DNA of 64,000 bases from CAIZGX01 sp044239865 (GCA_044239865.1 JBIIAO010000001.1:910358-974357), one strand, 5' to 3'; positions 31,716 through 41,263 are shown, counted from the stretch's first letter. The notes: generated by a model from the letters alone, not told the origin. Numbers and translations are program-made.

Positions 31716-33185
31716 ATGCAATTAGAGCAAATTCAAAACTTCGAAGGAAAATATCCGAAACAAGTCTGGCACCTGTTTTTAACGGAAATGTGGGAGCGTT
31801 TTTCATTCTACGGAATGCGCGGTATGCTCACCGTATTCATGGTAAAAGAACTGTTCTTCAACGACCAAGAAGCAAACCTTAAGTATGGTGCTATTCAGGC
31901 GTTCGTTTATGCCTTCACGTTTGTGGGAGGTTTGTTTGCAGATAAAATTCTTGGATTCAAAAAATCACTCTTCTGGGGAGGAGCGCTTATGATTGTGGGA
32001 AGTTTTATTTTGGCAGTTTCTCCGCATGAATTCTTCTTCATTGGAATTAGTGTAACAGTTATCGGCACTGGATTCTTCAAACCAAACATTTCTACCATGG
32101 TTGGTGCGCTTTACAAAGACAATGACGATCGACGTGACGCAGGCTTTGGGTTGTTTTACACGGGCATTAATGTTGGTGCGCTTTTGGGAGGTTTCCTATG
32201 CGTTTGGGTTGGAAAAAGCTATTCTTGGAACTTTGCATTTTCCCTAGCGGGATTTGTTATGATTATTGGATTGATAACTTTTTACTTCACCAAAAAGCAT
32301 CTTGGCCCAATCGGAGATTCTCCTTTGAAAGATCTTTCCAGCAAAAAAAGAAAAACACGCGAATTGTTAGTTTTTGCGGGATCATTAATCTGTATTCCGC
32401 TTATTCTTATCATGATAAAAAATACGGCGTACACCGATTTGTTCATGTATATCATTGGTCCAGCAACTATCCTCTACCTTATTTATGAAATGACCAAACT
32501 CACCAAGGTCGAGGTTTATAGACTGCTAGCAGCTCTGTTCTTCATTTTTTTCTCGATTGTTTTTTGGGCGTTTTTCGAGCAAAGCGGAGGGTCTTTGAGT
32601 TTGTTTGCGCTTAACAATTTGCATGGGACTGTCTTGCACATACCTATTGATCCCAATGTTTTAAATAACACTGCGAACTCAGTTTTTGTCATTGCATTTT
32701 CCGCATTGGTTGGGCTTCTATGGATTTGGCTCGCTAAAAGAAAATCGGAACCGAACACCATGATCAAGTTTGGATTTGGATTTTTGTTCTTGGCATTAGC
32801 CTTTTATATTTTCTATGCAACTCGTTTCTTTGCAGATGAAAACGGAGTTACATCGCTTGACATATTCACTGTGGCTTATCTAGTGATTACCCTCGGCGAA
32901 CTTTGCCTATCCCCTATTGGACTATCAATTATGACGAAGCTTGCTCCGAAACATTTATGGGGTGTTATGATGGGAATGTGGTTCCTGGCATCTGCTTATG
33001 GCCAATACGCAGCGGGTATCTTGGGCGCAGGCATGGCGAATCCTGATGAGAATGCAACCAATACCGAAAAGCTAATTTCCTACACCAACGGTTACTATCA
33101 GTTGGCGATTTACGCATTAATCGCTGGAATCGTTGTTATAGCGCTGTCTCCTTTAATTAAAAAGTTAATGGGCGGAGTGAAATAA
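31716..33185 (+). CDS. Second POT/PTR family oligopeptide transporter
   Basis: 489 residues from the ATG at 31716 (MQLEQIQNFEGKYPKQVWHL). The frame is open back to 31671, but that start lies inside the terminator of the preceding gene. Motifs: LTEMWERFSFYGM (ExxERF), GGLFADKILGFKKSL, GTGFFKPNISTMVGALY, and EQSGGSLSLFA in the second half. It lacks the long hydrophilic insert of the upstream paralogue and is about 80 residues shorter, so the two probably differ in substrate preference or are an old duplication. A thioredoxin-like lipoprotein gene follows after 26 bases. Confidence 0.94.
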   Translation: MQLEQIQNFEGKYPKQVWHLFLTEMWERFSFYGMRGMLTVFMVKELFFNDQEANLKYGAIQAFVYAFTFVGGLFADKILGFKKSLFWGGALMIVGSFILAVSPHEFFFIGISVTVIGTGFFKPNISTMVGALYKDNDDRRDAGFGLFYTGINVGALLGGFLCVWVGKSYSWNFAFSLAGFVMIIGLITFYFTKKHLGPIGDSPLKDLSSKKRKTRELLVFAGSLICIPLILIMIKNTAYTDLFMYIIGPATILYLIYEMTKLTKVEVYRLLAALFFIFFSIVFWAFFEQSGGSLSLFALNNLHGTVLHIPIDPNVLNNTANSVFVIAFSALVGLLWIWLAKRKSEPNTMIKFGFGFLFLALAFYIFYATRFFADENGVTSLDIFTVAYLVITLGELCLSPIGLSIMTKLAPKHLWGVMMGMWFLASAYGQYAAGILGAGMANPDENATNTEKLISYTNGYYQLAIYALIAGIVVIALSPLIKKLMGGVK

Positions 33186-33211
33186 AATCGCTCTTTACTT
33201 ATATTCGCTTC

Positions 33212-33754
33212 ATGAACACTTCAAACAAGGCTATGTCATTTAGAGTAATCCTTTCAGCATTCATTGTATCATTCACGTTGAATGCATGCGCTCAAAACGT
33301 CCCATCGACCGTTGCAAAACCTGCAAATGCGCAAGTTACACAGCCGGAAAGCGAGGCTTGGGAGACAGACTTGAACAAGGCCATTGGACTTTCATACGAA
33401 ACGAAAAAGCCTATCATGTTATTCTTTACAGGAAGCGATTGGTGCGGATGGTGCATTCGTTTACAAAACGAAGTATTCAGAACAGAGACATTCACCAAAT
33501 GGGCGAAAGAAAATGTAATCTTAGTTGAATTAGATTACCCAAGAAAAAAGGAACAACCACAAACCATTAAAGATCAGAACCGTCAATTGCAACAAATGTT
33601 TGCGGTTCAAGGCTACCCAACCTGCCACTTCGTAATGCCTACCCCTACCGACGACGGACGCATTAACCTCGCCTCTCTTGGACAAAACGGTTACATGGCG
33701 GGTGGTCCAGATGCTTGGATCGCGAAGGTGACGGAATTTCTTCCGAAAAAATAA
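33212..33754 (+). CDS. Thioredoxin-fold lipoprotein with WCGWC active site
   Basis: 180 residues. A hydrophobic N-terminus ends in LNAC (Cys about residue 26), a likely lipobox, so it is probably a periplasm-facing or outer-membrane lipoprotein. A thioredoxin-like domain (about 50-178) contains IMLFFTGSDWCGWCIRLQNE, a CxxC redox pair with the unusual dipeptide GW, and a cis-Pro loop in VQGYPTCHFV. Such DUF255/thioredoxin-7-like proteins take part in disulfide handling outside the cytoplasm. An ATG at 33233 is an alternative start giving a shorter signal sequence. Followed by a minihairpin array. Confidence 0.85.
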   Translation: MNTSNKAMSFRVILSAFIVSFTLNACAQNVPSTVAKPANAQVTQPESEAWETDLNKAIGLSYETKKPIMLFFTGSDWCGWCIRLQNEVFRTETFTKWAKENVILVELDYPRKKEQPQTIKDQNRQLQQMFAVQGYPTCHFVMPTPTDDGRINLASLGQNGYMAGGPDAWIAKVTEFLPKK

Positions 33755-33756
33755 TT

Positions 33757-33898
33757 GAAAACCGAAGGTTTTATTGGAACTACGTAATTGGAAAATCGGA
33801 GATTTTATTCCTATTTCATAATTGGAAAACCGTAGGTTTTATTCCTACTGCGTAATGGGAAAATCAAAGATTTTATATCTATTTCGTAATTGAAACTG
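33757..33898. repeat. Family-A minihairpin array (left flank of the four-helix-bundle gene)
   Basis: Long units AAAACC-GAA-GGTTTT, AAAATC-GGA-GATTTT, AAAACC-GTA-GGTTTT and AAAATC-AAA-GATTTT alternate with short ones (AC-TAC-GT, TAT-TTC-ATA, TAC-TGC-GTA), joined by ATTGG or ATTCCTA linkers. The stem changes AAAACC to AAAATC are matched on the other arm (GGTTTT to GATTTT). Confidence 0.88.
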
Positions 33899-33900
33899 TG

Positions 33901-34233
33901 TTATTTTGAATTAACCGTAATTCGCCAAATGAGATAACTGAGTTGTTGGTATTTCGAGATGAAGGGTTGAATGGAAAGTGAAACCTCTATTTTATCGCGA
34001 ACCAATTCGAGCCAATAAATGGTTTCCTTGCATTCTTTCCTTGCAATGCGAAGTTTATGAATGAAGTCCTTCTTCGATTCGGCACTTTGAGATTCTTGAA
34101 TGTTTGCAGCCACACTGGTACTGCATCTTTTCAGTTGATTGCTCACTTCAAATTCTCTTCGAACATTTTTCAATTCGTTACAGAGATCAAAGACGTCATA
34201 AGACAGCTCTTTCGATAAATCTTGAATTTTCAT
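33901..34233 (-). CDS. Four-helix-bundle protein of the S23/bAvd family (TIGR02436-like)
   Basis: 110 residues, all helical. The family signature is present: LSKELSYDVFDLCNELKN, then FEVSNQLKRCSTSVAANIQES and ESKKDFIHKLRIARKECKET with YWLELV. These proteins were first found in intervening sequences of 23S rRNA genes and are related to the Avd accessory protein of diversity-generating retroelements. In the rRNA insertions the gene sits inside inverted repeats. Here it is tightly enclosed by minihairpin arrays on both sides (33757-33898 and 34330-34625) with no other gene nearby. No reverse transcriptase is present in the window. Its molecular role is unknown. Confidence 0.88.
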   Translation of the reverse strand: MKIQDLSKELSYDVFDLCNELKNVRREFEVSNQLKRCSTSVAANIQESQSAESKKDFIHKLRIARKECKETIYWLELVRDKIEVSLSIQPFISKYQQLSYLIWRITVNSK

Positions 34234-34329
34234 TTTGTAATAATTTAGAATTCAAAATTCACCCCCTTCTCAAGAAAGTCCTATGTGCTATTTATTCGTC
34301 ATTTCCCGATAAGAACCTCCCAAACCCCC

Positions 34330-34625
34330 ATAAAACCAAAGGTTTTCCAATTACAACGTACGCATAACGAAGTTCCAATTACGAAGTAGGAATTACGAAG
34401 TAGGAATAAATCCATAGGATTTCCCATTACGTAGTAGGAATAAATCCGTAGGATTTCCCATTACGTAGTAGTTATAAAACCTCCGGTTTTCCAATTACAA
34501 CGTACGCATAACGTAGTTCCAATTACTCCGTAGGAATAAATCCGAAGGATTTCCCATTACGCAGTAGGAATAAAACCTTCGGTTTTCTAATTACGAAGTT
34601 CCAATAAATCCTTCAGATTTCCTTT
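34330..34625. repeat. Family-A minihairpin array, about 16 units (right flank of the four-helix-bundle gene)
   Basis: The longest array. Units in order: AAAACC-AAA-GGTTTT, AAC-GAA-GTT, TAC-GAA-GTA twice, AAATCC-ATA-GGATTT, TAC-GTA-GTA, AAATCC-GTA-GGATTT, TAC-GTA-GTA, AAAACC-TCC-GGTTTT, AAC-GTA-GTT, TAC-TCC-GTA, AAATCC-GAA-GGATTT, TAC-GCA-GTA, AAAACC-TTC-GGTTTT, then two imperfect units. Long and short stems alternate. It fills most of the 34234-34676 gene-free stretch upstream of citrate synthase. Confidence 0.9.
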
Positions 34626-34676
34626 GTGTTTGGAAATTCCTAGTTTATCTTGCGCACACTTAAAACTGCAATTGCA

Positions 34677-35963
34677 ATGGGAGAGACAGCAAGAATAATA
34701 TTAGACGGAGTAGAATACGAACTACCCGTATTTACAGGCTCTACGAACGAAAAAGCTATTGACATTACGAAGCTTCGTGACTTAACTGGTTATGTTACTT
34801 TAGACAGCGGTTTCAAAAATACCGGGGCTGCAAAAAGCGCTATCACGTTTTTAGATGGAGAGGAAGGAAAATTATGGTACCGCGGTTACCCAATTGAGCA
34901 AATTGCAGAATACGGTACTTTCTTGGAAGTTTCTTATTTATTGGTGTACGGAGATCTTCCAACTGAAAAGGAACTACGCTACTTCACAGAGAGCATCAGT
35001 CACCACACGTTGGTGCACGAAGACATGAAGCGTTTCTATGAAGCGTATCCAACTCACGCACACCCAATGGGCGTATTGTCTTCCATGATCGCGAGCATGT
35101 CAACATTCTACCCAGAATCGCAAAATCCGAATAACTTCAGAGATATTGATTTAACCATTCATCGTCTTATGGCGAAAATGCCAACTTTGGCGGCGCAAGC
35201 TTTCAAAGTAAGCAGTGGACATCCGATTGTATACCCACGCAATGCATATACGTATACGCAGAACTTCTTGCACATGATGTTCGCATTGCCTACGTTCGAA
35301 TATGAAATTGACCCAGTGATTGAAGATGCTTTGAACAAATTGTTAATCTTACACGCCGATCATGAGCAGAACTGCTCTACCTCTACCGTGCGTATGGTTG
35401 GTTCATCACAAAGTAACTTGTACTCCTCTATCTCTGCGGGAATTGCTGCGCTATGGGGACCTCTTCACGGCGGTGCTAACCAAGCAGTTATTGAAATGCT
35501 TGAAAAGATAAAGAACGACGGTGGTGATGTTTCTAAATGGGTTGATAAAGCAAAAGATAAAAATGATCCTTTCCGCTTGATGGGATTTGGTCACCGCGTA
35601 TACAAAAACTTCGATCCACGTGCCCGTATCATTAAGAAAGCGTGTGACGATGTGTTGAACAAATTAGGCATTCACGATCCAATTCTTGACATTGCAAAGC
35701 AATTGGAAGAAGTGGCATTGAAAGATGAGTATTTCGTAGAGCGTAAGTTGTATCCAAACGTAGACTTCTACTCTGGAATCATCTATCGCGCAATTGGTAT
35801 TCCAACAGAAATGTTCACGGTAATGTTCGCATTAGGACGTTTACCAGGCTGGGTGGCACAATGGAAAGAAATGATTGAACAAGGAGAACCAATCGGTCGT
35901 CCACGTCAAATCTACACTGGACATGATCTTCGCGATTATGTGCCCATTGCAAAAAGAGGATAA
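34677..35963 (+). CDS. gltA: Citrate synthase (type II-like)
   Basis: 428 residues from the ATG at 34677 (MGETARIILDG). A TTG 27 bases upstream is in frame but gives an unlikely extension. It condenses acetyl-CoA and oxaloacetate at the entry of the TCA cycle. Key residues: His in LILHADHEQNCSTSTVR, His in GPLHGGANQAVIEM, Asp in VDFYSGIIYRAIGIP, and the GFGHRVYKNFDPRA segment. The N-terminal small beta domain (about 1-60) is that of the hexameric type found in Gram-negative bacteria. A strong terminator follows. Confidence 0.97.
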   Translation: MGETARIILDGVEYELPVFTGSTNEKAIDITKLRDLTGYVTLDSGFKNTGAAKSAITFLDGEEGKLWYRGYPIEQIAEYGTFLEVSYLLVYGDLPTEKELRYFTESISHHTLVHEDMKRFYEAYPTHAHPMGVLSSMIASMSTFYPESQNPNNFRDIDLTIHRLMAKMPTLAAQAFKVSSGHPIVYPRNAYTYTQNFLHMMFALPTFEYEIDPVIEDALNKLLILHADHEQNCSTSTVRMVGSSQSNLYSSISAGIAALWGPLHGGANQAVIEMLEKIKNDGGDVSKWVDKAKDKNDPFRLMGFGHRVYKNFDPRARIIKKACDDVLNKLGIHDPILDIAKQLEEVALKDEYFVERKLYPNVDFYSGIIYRAIGIPTEMFTVMFALGRLPGWVAQWKEMIEQGEPIGRPRQIYTGHDLRDYVPIAKRG

Positions 35964-35969
35964 TATTAC

Positions 35970-35991
35970 GGGCTGCTTCGGCAGCCCTTTT
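35970..35991 (+). terminator. Intrinsic terminator of gltA
   Basis: GGGCTGC-TTCG-GCAGCCC (35970-35987) forms a perfect 7-bp stem with a TTCG loop, followed by TTTT. Confidence 0.93.
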
Positions 35992-36010
35992 CATTCAACA
36001 TAGATTCATT

Positions 36011-36769
36011 ATGGAAAACGGAAAAGTATCTGTAGAAAATTCAAATGGAATTGCAACCATCACTTTCTTTCACCCACAAAGTAACTCGCTTCCAGGAGCT
36101 TTGCTTCGTGAGCTCGCTGCAACCATTGAGGAAATAGGAACACGCGAAGATGTTCGTGTGGTTGTGTTGAAGAGTGAAGGGGAAAAAGCTTTTTGCGCAG
36201 GAGCTAGTTTCGATGAATTGGTTGCCATTCAAAATACCGAAGAGGGAAATGTATTTTTCTCGGGATTCGCCATGGTGATTAATGCACTTCGTAAAATTCC
36301 GCAGCTTGTTATCGGACGTGTTCAAAACAAAGCCGTTGGTGGTGGAGTTGGAATTGCCGCTGCTGTAGATTATTGTTTTGCAACTTCAGCTTCTTCTGTT
36401 AAGCTGAGCGAGTTGGTAGTTGGAATTGGTCCGTTCGTAGTTGGACCAGCTGTTGAACGTAAAATTGGATTATCTGCTATGTCGCAATTGGCTATTAATA
36501 CTAGCGAATGGCAAAGTGCGCAATGGGCGCGTGAAAAAGGATTGTACGCAGAAGTGTTCGACACCGTTGAAGCTATGGACGCTGCTATTCAAACGTTGGC
36601 TGAAAAGCTGAACAACAGCAATCCAGAAGCTATGTCTGAATTGAAGAAAATCTTTTGGAAAAATACCGAGCACTGGGACACCCTGCTATTCGAAAGAGCC
36701 GGAATTTCTGGTCGACTTGTTTTGAGTGATTTCACTCGTGCAGCAATAGCGAAGTTTAAAGCGAAGTAA
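36011..36769 (+). CDS. Enoyl-CoA hydratase/isomerase family protein
   Basis: 252 residues with the crotonase fold. The oxyanion-hole segments are KAFCAGASFDEL (about 60-72) and NKAVGGGVGIAAAVDYCFA (about 103-121). The position of the usual first catalytic Glu is occupied by the VGGGVG region, so the exact reaction cannot be fixed; hydratase, isomerase or methylglutaconyl-CoA hydratase are possible. The gene is separated from gltA by a terminator and is convergent with tamB. A short hairpin TCCAC-TTT-GTGGA occurs just after its stop, without a T-run. Confidence 0.88.
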   Translation: MENGKVSVENSNGIATITFFHPQSNSLPGALLRELAATIEEIGTREDVRVVVLKSEGEKAFCAGASFDELVAIQNTEEGNVFFSGFAMVINALRKIPQLVIGRVQNKAVGGGVGIAAAVDYCFATSASSVKLSELVVGIGPFVVGPAVERKIGLSAMSQLAINTSEWQSAQWAREKGLYAEVFDTVEAMDAAIQTLAEKLNNSNPEAMSELKKIFWKNTEHWDTLLFERAGISGRLVLSDFTRAAIAKFKAK

Positions 36770-36786
36770 CAATTCCACTTTGTGGA

Positions 36787-39700
36787 TTAGTCCCCAGGGG
36801 ATTTAGTCGAGTTTCGTTTGAACAATTCTTGTATCCCTTCTGCTAATTGTTTCCAGTTATCAAACTCTTCTTGGTAAATAACACCAATACCTTGCGTATA
36901 CGGACTCTGAGTCGTCGTTGTCATTCGACTGTCATTACTTTCATTGTATACCATTAAACGAATTTTACCATCTTCCGTAATGTTGTATTCCACACGAACA
37001 TCTCCGATATAATTCGTAGTTTGACTTGTGTTTGCGCCTCCTCTAGCCACTCCAAAGTTACCTGTAACACTCACGCGGTCATTGAACAATTGTGTGCTAA
37101 GTGCCAATTCAATTTGTTCGTTGCTTATTTTATCTCCCGGACGATAATTAAAACCTAAATCGAAATCATCGCTGATCTGACTGAGCCAATTGGAAATCTG
37201 ACTCGAAATTAATTCACTACCATTACTTGCTAAACCTACGCCTGATCCTCCAGTCTGAGTAATGTTTGGAGGACTGATAAACCTTCCCATTACCAACAAA
37301 GCAAATGCTTGTCTGTTTCGTTCTTGCTCTGTGCTTATGACACTTGCCAGACGTGATTTCGTTAGTTGATCTGACTGTGGTAACTCCAAATCGAAACCAA
37401 TGGTTGGATTCATCATTTTACCTTGAAGACCCATGATCAAATTCACCGGAACTCTCTTGCCCGAAGTTTGAGTGGGGTCTGGAATTATATCGTTCAAACT
37501 TGCTGAGCTTTTATAAATCGCTTGCATATCTAGTTCCGCTGCCATGGGGTCTCCATACCAAGCGATGGTACCACCTGGTTTTACTTCGAAAGGTTTATTC
37601 AATAAATTCTTCAACGTGAATAAATAACTTCCCTGTGTAAGTTCCAACATACCATACATGTTGAACGTGCTTAAGTTATTAATGATCATTGATAAATGCC
37701 CCTTCCCTCTTCCTTTCATAACATCACCAACGGCCTCATCGAAAATAACTTGAAACTCGGCGTCTTCCGTTACATCGAGCTGCATGTTCATGGTTATTCC
37801 GCTCAAATCAGCTTTTAATTCCTTCTTCGTAGCGGTGTCTAACGGATTAACAAATTGAATGTATGAGTCGAACTGCAACTCTCCCGAAGAACTCATAGGC
37901 AAGATAAAGGTTGTGCCTTTTTCACTCTTCAATGTCATGTCGAAAAACGTCTGATCGCCATATCCAGAAATATCTAAAAATCCAGTTGTGTAGGCCTTCC
38001 CATAAAAATCACTGTTATCTCCTTCTTTGGTATTCATGGTTAGCAAGGGGGTATCCATTTCAACCATTACATCATACTGCCATTCAGAAAAGTTCTTGTG
38101 CAGAACTTGGCCGGTAAGCCTTCCCGGATTCCCTTCATCGTCAAAAATCTGGACATTGTCGAATGTAAACATTTCCGGATCAATATGAATCTTGTCGCTA
38201 AAAGTATAACCTGTTTGAAGAAAGGGAACAAAAAGTTTTGCTTTACGAAGTAATAAATCGCCTTCCAATTGCGGATCTTCTAGTTTGCCTGTTAAACTAA
38301 TCATAGAAGATGCAAAACCACTTATACCTAAAACATCTTCACCAATAAAGGCATTCAATATGCTCAAATCAAAACCATTCATGGTCAGTAGGAAATCAAG
38401 CGGACTTTCTTCATTTTTAGGTGTGTAGTTCCCTGCAAAACGAAGCGGTTGCACACTGTCCCTTTCAATTTCACCATCTGCTCTTAAACGCTCTTTCTTA
38501 CTGTCCCAGGTGCTATTGACACAAAGGGTTCCAATTTTATAATCGTTCAACCCCAAATCAAATAAACTAAGTTCAGACGAAACAATTGTTTTATCGTACA
38601 CATTGCTCAACTCCACTACTCCGTTTGCTTCTCCTTGAAGTGTTAAATCTTCTCCCAACAAACCATTCAACATAGACAGATTAATATTCCCAAGCTCTAG
38701 ACGGAGGGGAGAAGAAGGATGTTCGGTAACCATTCCGTTGACCCCCAAAAATTCGTCCTGATTGTGCATTTGAAATCCGTTCACACACAAATCTTTGTGA
38801 CATAATGTTATTGAGGCATTAGGCGTCCAATACCACGGTTCATTATTAATAACCAATTCGCTTCTTCCGATTATATATTCAAAATCATCGAAACTATTTA
38901 GGAAAAACACACCGTTCAAATCACCCGTGACAAATTCTCCCGGATTACCCCACATTAATGCGCTGTAGACGGTATCCCCGAGCGACTGCACGTCCCAAGA
39001 AAGATTACTAATGTATTTTGAATCCGCAGACAAAACTTCATTCACCTGTACAGTGAGAAATATTGAACGCAATTCACGAGAAATATCCACAACCAATTCC
39101 TCTGCTTTATAATCTTCATATTGAACAAACGGAGATCCGAATGTGCCCGATAGCTCGTTATTTTTTTCATCTACATACAAATTCAACGATGTGCCTTTTG
39201 CAACTTTCAACTTTGGAATGAAAGCCGCTGAAATGAATTCAAAATCATTGATTCGCACCGTTAAGTTGAAATCCTGCTGTTTATGTGGACGCGCGGAATA
39301 TTTCATGTTTGGCATCGCATCAGCAATAATATCTTGCAAGCTTGGCCACAATTGATCGTAGTTAAAATTACCTTCCAATTTCGCAAAAACCACATCAGAG
39401 TTCACTGTTATACTTCGGGTTCCCTCCTGCTCTGTATCTAAGGTGAAATAATCCAGCTTTCTAATTTTTTCATCGATGAGATAAACAATGTTCGCCCCAA
39501 CAAATTCACCTTCAATTTCACTTAATGTTAGCCCCTTCAAATGTGCATTGAATTCTCCTGCAATAACAGCTGGTGTATCATCTTCAATTAAACCTACGGC
39601 GGTTAAATCAAATCGATTTACATTCAAATCGAAGTTTAGAATCGGCTGCTTTTGAGAAAAATCTATTTCACCATCAAATGTAGCTTGAGCATTGGCATCG

Positions 39701-41220
39701 GCTATTTCAAATTGACCACTGAAGAAATTATTTCGGAAATTTCCGCTCGAAGTCATTTTGGTATAAACGTAGTTTCCTATTCCAAGTTCTCCTATGTCTC
39801 CATTGAAATTTAAATTCATATTGCTCACCTCAAGGCCAGTCCCTTGAATATGCATATTTGTAGAGACAACACCTAACTCTGGATCTGAATAATATGCGCC
39901 TAAATTGAACTTTTCCAATTTCAGTTGTCCCGAGTAACTAACCAATGAATCGAAGTCACTCATCTGAATTTCCGTCGTGAGCGAACCAATATCCGTTGTC
40001 GTCTTTCCATAAAGTTCAACTTCCGACAAATCACCGCGAGCCTTTCCTTCAAACCTTATCTTACCCAGTGTTGAAATGTTCGCTGGAAGTTCCATAAACT
40101 TTCCGTCTGAAAACGGATAACTCTTTAGTGCTGTAATATCTGTGTAATCACTAGAAATTGACTCCGCTGCCATTTCGTACTTTAGACTGTCAATATTCAT
40201 TGCATTCATCAGGTGAATATTCCCTTTGAAGTGTGATTGCCTTCCAAATTCGAGATTCATATTCCACAAACTCAAATCATTCAATGAACCTGAAATGTCC
40301 CCATCTATCTTCAACACATTGTCGAATCCTTTTAGGTCACTGCTAAAAACGGAAAGATCATTTAACACCAATTCAGTGGATTGAAGATGAATGTCCCATT
40401 TCACTTTGTTGTTGAAGTCGTTCCAAGCATCGTCATTCGGCGCGTATATTCCAAGGTCTCCAATGAGGTGGGTCTTTCCTAAATTCGCATCCAATTCCGT
40501 GACTTGAATGACATTTCCTTCCATGCGGAAATGTGCGTGCAGTTGATCGACATTCAAACCGGAGCGTTCCTTGAATTTCAACGATTCAATATTGGCTTGA
40601 ATGACATCTCCCTTCATTTCGAAATTTTCAATTTCCGTTGTGAAGTTTGAAATCTCCAATTGTTCTTCAAAAAAAGTTCCGTCTAAAACAGCCGGCAAAT
40701 TGTAATCGAAATAAACGAATCTCGCGTTTTCAACATTCAACTTTCCAACCCAAACGCTGAAATTACTCGTTGTGTCTTTTGGTTCATCGCTGGAAAAATA
40801 ATCCGACAAAAACTGGTAGTTCCAATCTGTTTCTCCGGCATATTTTTTCAATTCAATATTGGGTTCTAAGAGCGAGATACTTTGAGATTCGAACTTCGAA
40901 TCATCTGAAGAAAATGAATAGATCGCCATGTGCAATTCCTTGGTATAAAGCAAGGTATCTCCTTTGTGATCTTCAATGTATAAACCGTCTAAAACCAAGC
41001 GAGCCCATAAATCAATTCGAACCCGATCGATTTCTACTTTCCGATTCCACTCGGAAGAAAGGTATCCGGCCAACCTGTGTCCACCCCAAGTTTGCACTGC
41101 ATGAATTTGAAGCGAGAGAACAAAGGCCACCAAAAAAGCGGGAATAGCTAAAAGCCAGAGAAATCTTCTCTTTCGCTTTTTCTTCGGTTGAACAACTATT
41201 TTTTCCTCAGGGGTTTCCAA
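36787..41220 (-). CDS. tamB: TamB-family protein (translocation and assembly module / intermembrane lipid transfer)
   Basis: 1477 residues. A basic cytoplasmic stub and one membrane anchor lie at the N-terminus (PKKKRKRRFLWLLAIPAFLV, about 12-31). A very long region of repeating beta-strand segments typical of AsmA/TamB beta-taco proteins follows. The C-terminal DUF490/TamB domain (about 1130-1470) contains GSYLFTLKNLLNKPFEVKPG, LDMQAIYKSSASLND, LQGKMMNPTIGFDLELP and RQAFALLVMGRF. TamB proteins span the periplasm and move lipids or help outer-membrane protein assembly. It is the last gene of a minus-strand run starting at ychF. The BamA/TamA partner is not in the window. Confidence 0.93.
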   Translation of the reverse strand: METPEEKIVVQPKKKRKRRFLWLLAIPAFLVAFVLSLQIHAVQTWGGHRLAGYLSSEWNRKVEIDRVRIDLWARLVLDGLYIEDHKGDTLLYTKELHMAIYSFSSDDSKFESQSISLLEPNIELKKYAGETDWNYQFLSDYFSSDEPKDTTSNFSVWVGKLNVENARFVYFDYNLPAVLDGTFFEEQLEISNFTTEIENFEMKGDVIQANIESLKFKERSGLNVDQLHAHFRMEGNVIQVTELDANLGKTHLIGDLGIYAPNDDAWNDFNNKVKWDIHLQSTELVLNDLSVFSSDLKGFDNVLKIDGDISGSLNDLSLWNMNLEFGRQSHFKGNIHLMNAMNIDSLKYEMAAESISSDYTDITALKSYPFSDGKFMELPANISTLGKIRFEGKARGDLSEVELYGKTTTDIGSLTTEIQMSDFDSLVSYSGQLKLEKFNLGAYYSDPELGVVSTNMHIQGTGLEVSNMNLNFNGDIGELGIGNYVYTKMTSSGNFRNNFFSGQFEIADANAQATFDGEIDFSQKQPILNFDLNVNRFDLTAVGLIEDDTPAVIAGEFNAHLKGLTLSEIEGEFVGANIVYLIDEKIRKLDYFTLDTEQEGTRSITVNSDVVFAKLEGNFNYDQLWPSLQDIIADAMPNMKYSARPHKQQDFNLTVRINDFEFISAAFIPKLKVAKGTSLNLYVDEKNNELSGTFGSPFVQYEDYKAEELVVDISRELRSIFLTVQVNEVLSADSKYISNLSWDVQSLGDTVYSALMWGNPGEFVTGDLNGVFFLNSFDDFEYIIGRSELVINNEPWYWTPNASITLCHKDLCVNGFQMHNQDEFLGVNGMVTEHPSSPLRLELGNINLSMLNGLLGEDLTLQGEANGVVELSNVYDKTIVSSELSLFDLGLNDYKIGTLCVNSTWDSKKERLRADGEIERDSVQPLRFAGNYTPKNEESPLDFLLTMNGFDLSILNAFIGEDVLGISGFASSMISLTGKLEDPQLEGDLLLRKAKLFVPFLQTGYTFSDKIHIDPEMFTFDNVQIFDDEGNPGRLTGQVLHKNFSEWQYDVMVEMDTPLLTMNTKEGDNSDFYGKAYTTGFLDISGYGDQTFFDMTLKSEKGTTFILPMSSSGELQFDSYIQFVNPLDTATKKELKADLSGITMNMQLDVTEDAEFQVIFDEAVGDVMKGRGKGHLSMIINNLSTFNMYGMLELTQGSYLFTLKNLLNKPFEVKPGGTIAWYGDPMAAELDMQAIYKSSASLNDIIPDPTQTSGKRVPVNLIMGLQGKMMNPTIGFDLELPQSDQLTKSRLASVISTEQERNRQAFALLVMGRFISPPNITQTGGSGVGLASNGSELISSQISNWLSQISDDFDLGFNYRPGDKISNEQIELALSTQLFNDRVSVTGNFGVARGGANTSQTTNYIGDVRVEYNITEDGKIRLMVYNESNDSRMTTTTQSPYTQGIGVIYQEEFDNWKQLAEGIQELFKRNSTKSPGD

Positions 41221-41263
41221 TTGTACAAAAATAACCCTTGCAGAACGGATTTCCGAACAAATA

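Noticed and set aside
33901..34233. Diversity-generating retroelement built around the Avd-like four-helix-bundle gene
   Set aside because: No reverse transcriptase gene and no template/variable repeat pair with A-specific differences are seen within the window.
34330..34625. CRISPR array
   Set aside because: The units are 9-15 bases, self-complementary and separated by short constant linkers, with no unique spacers of 25-40 bases and no cas genes nearby.
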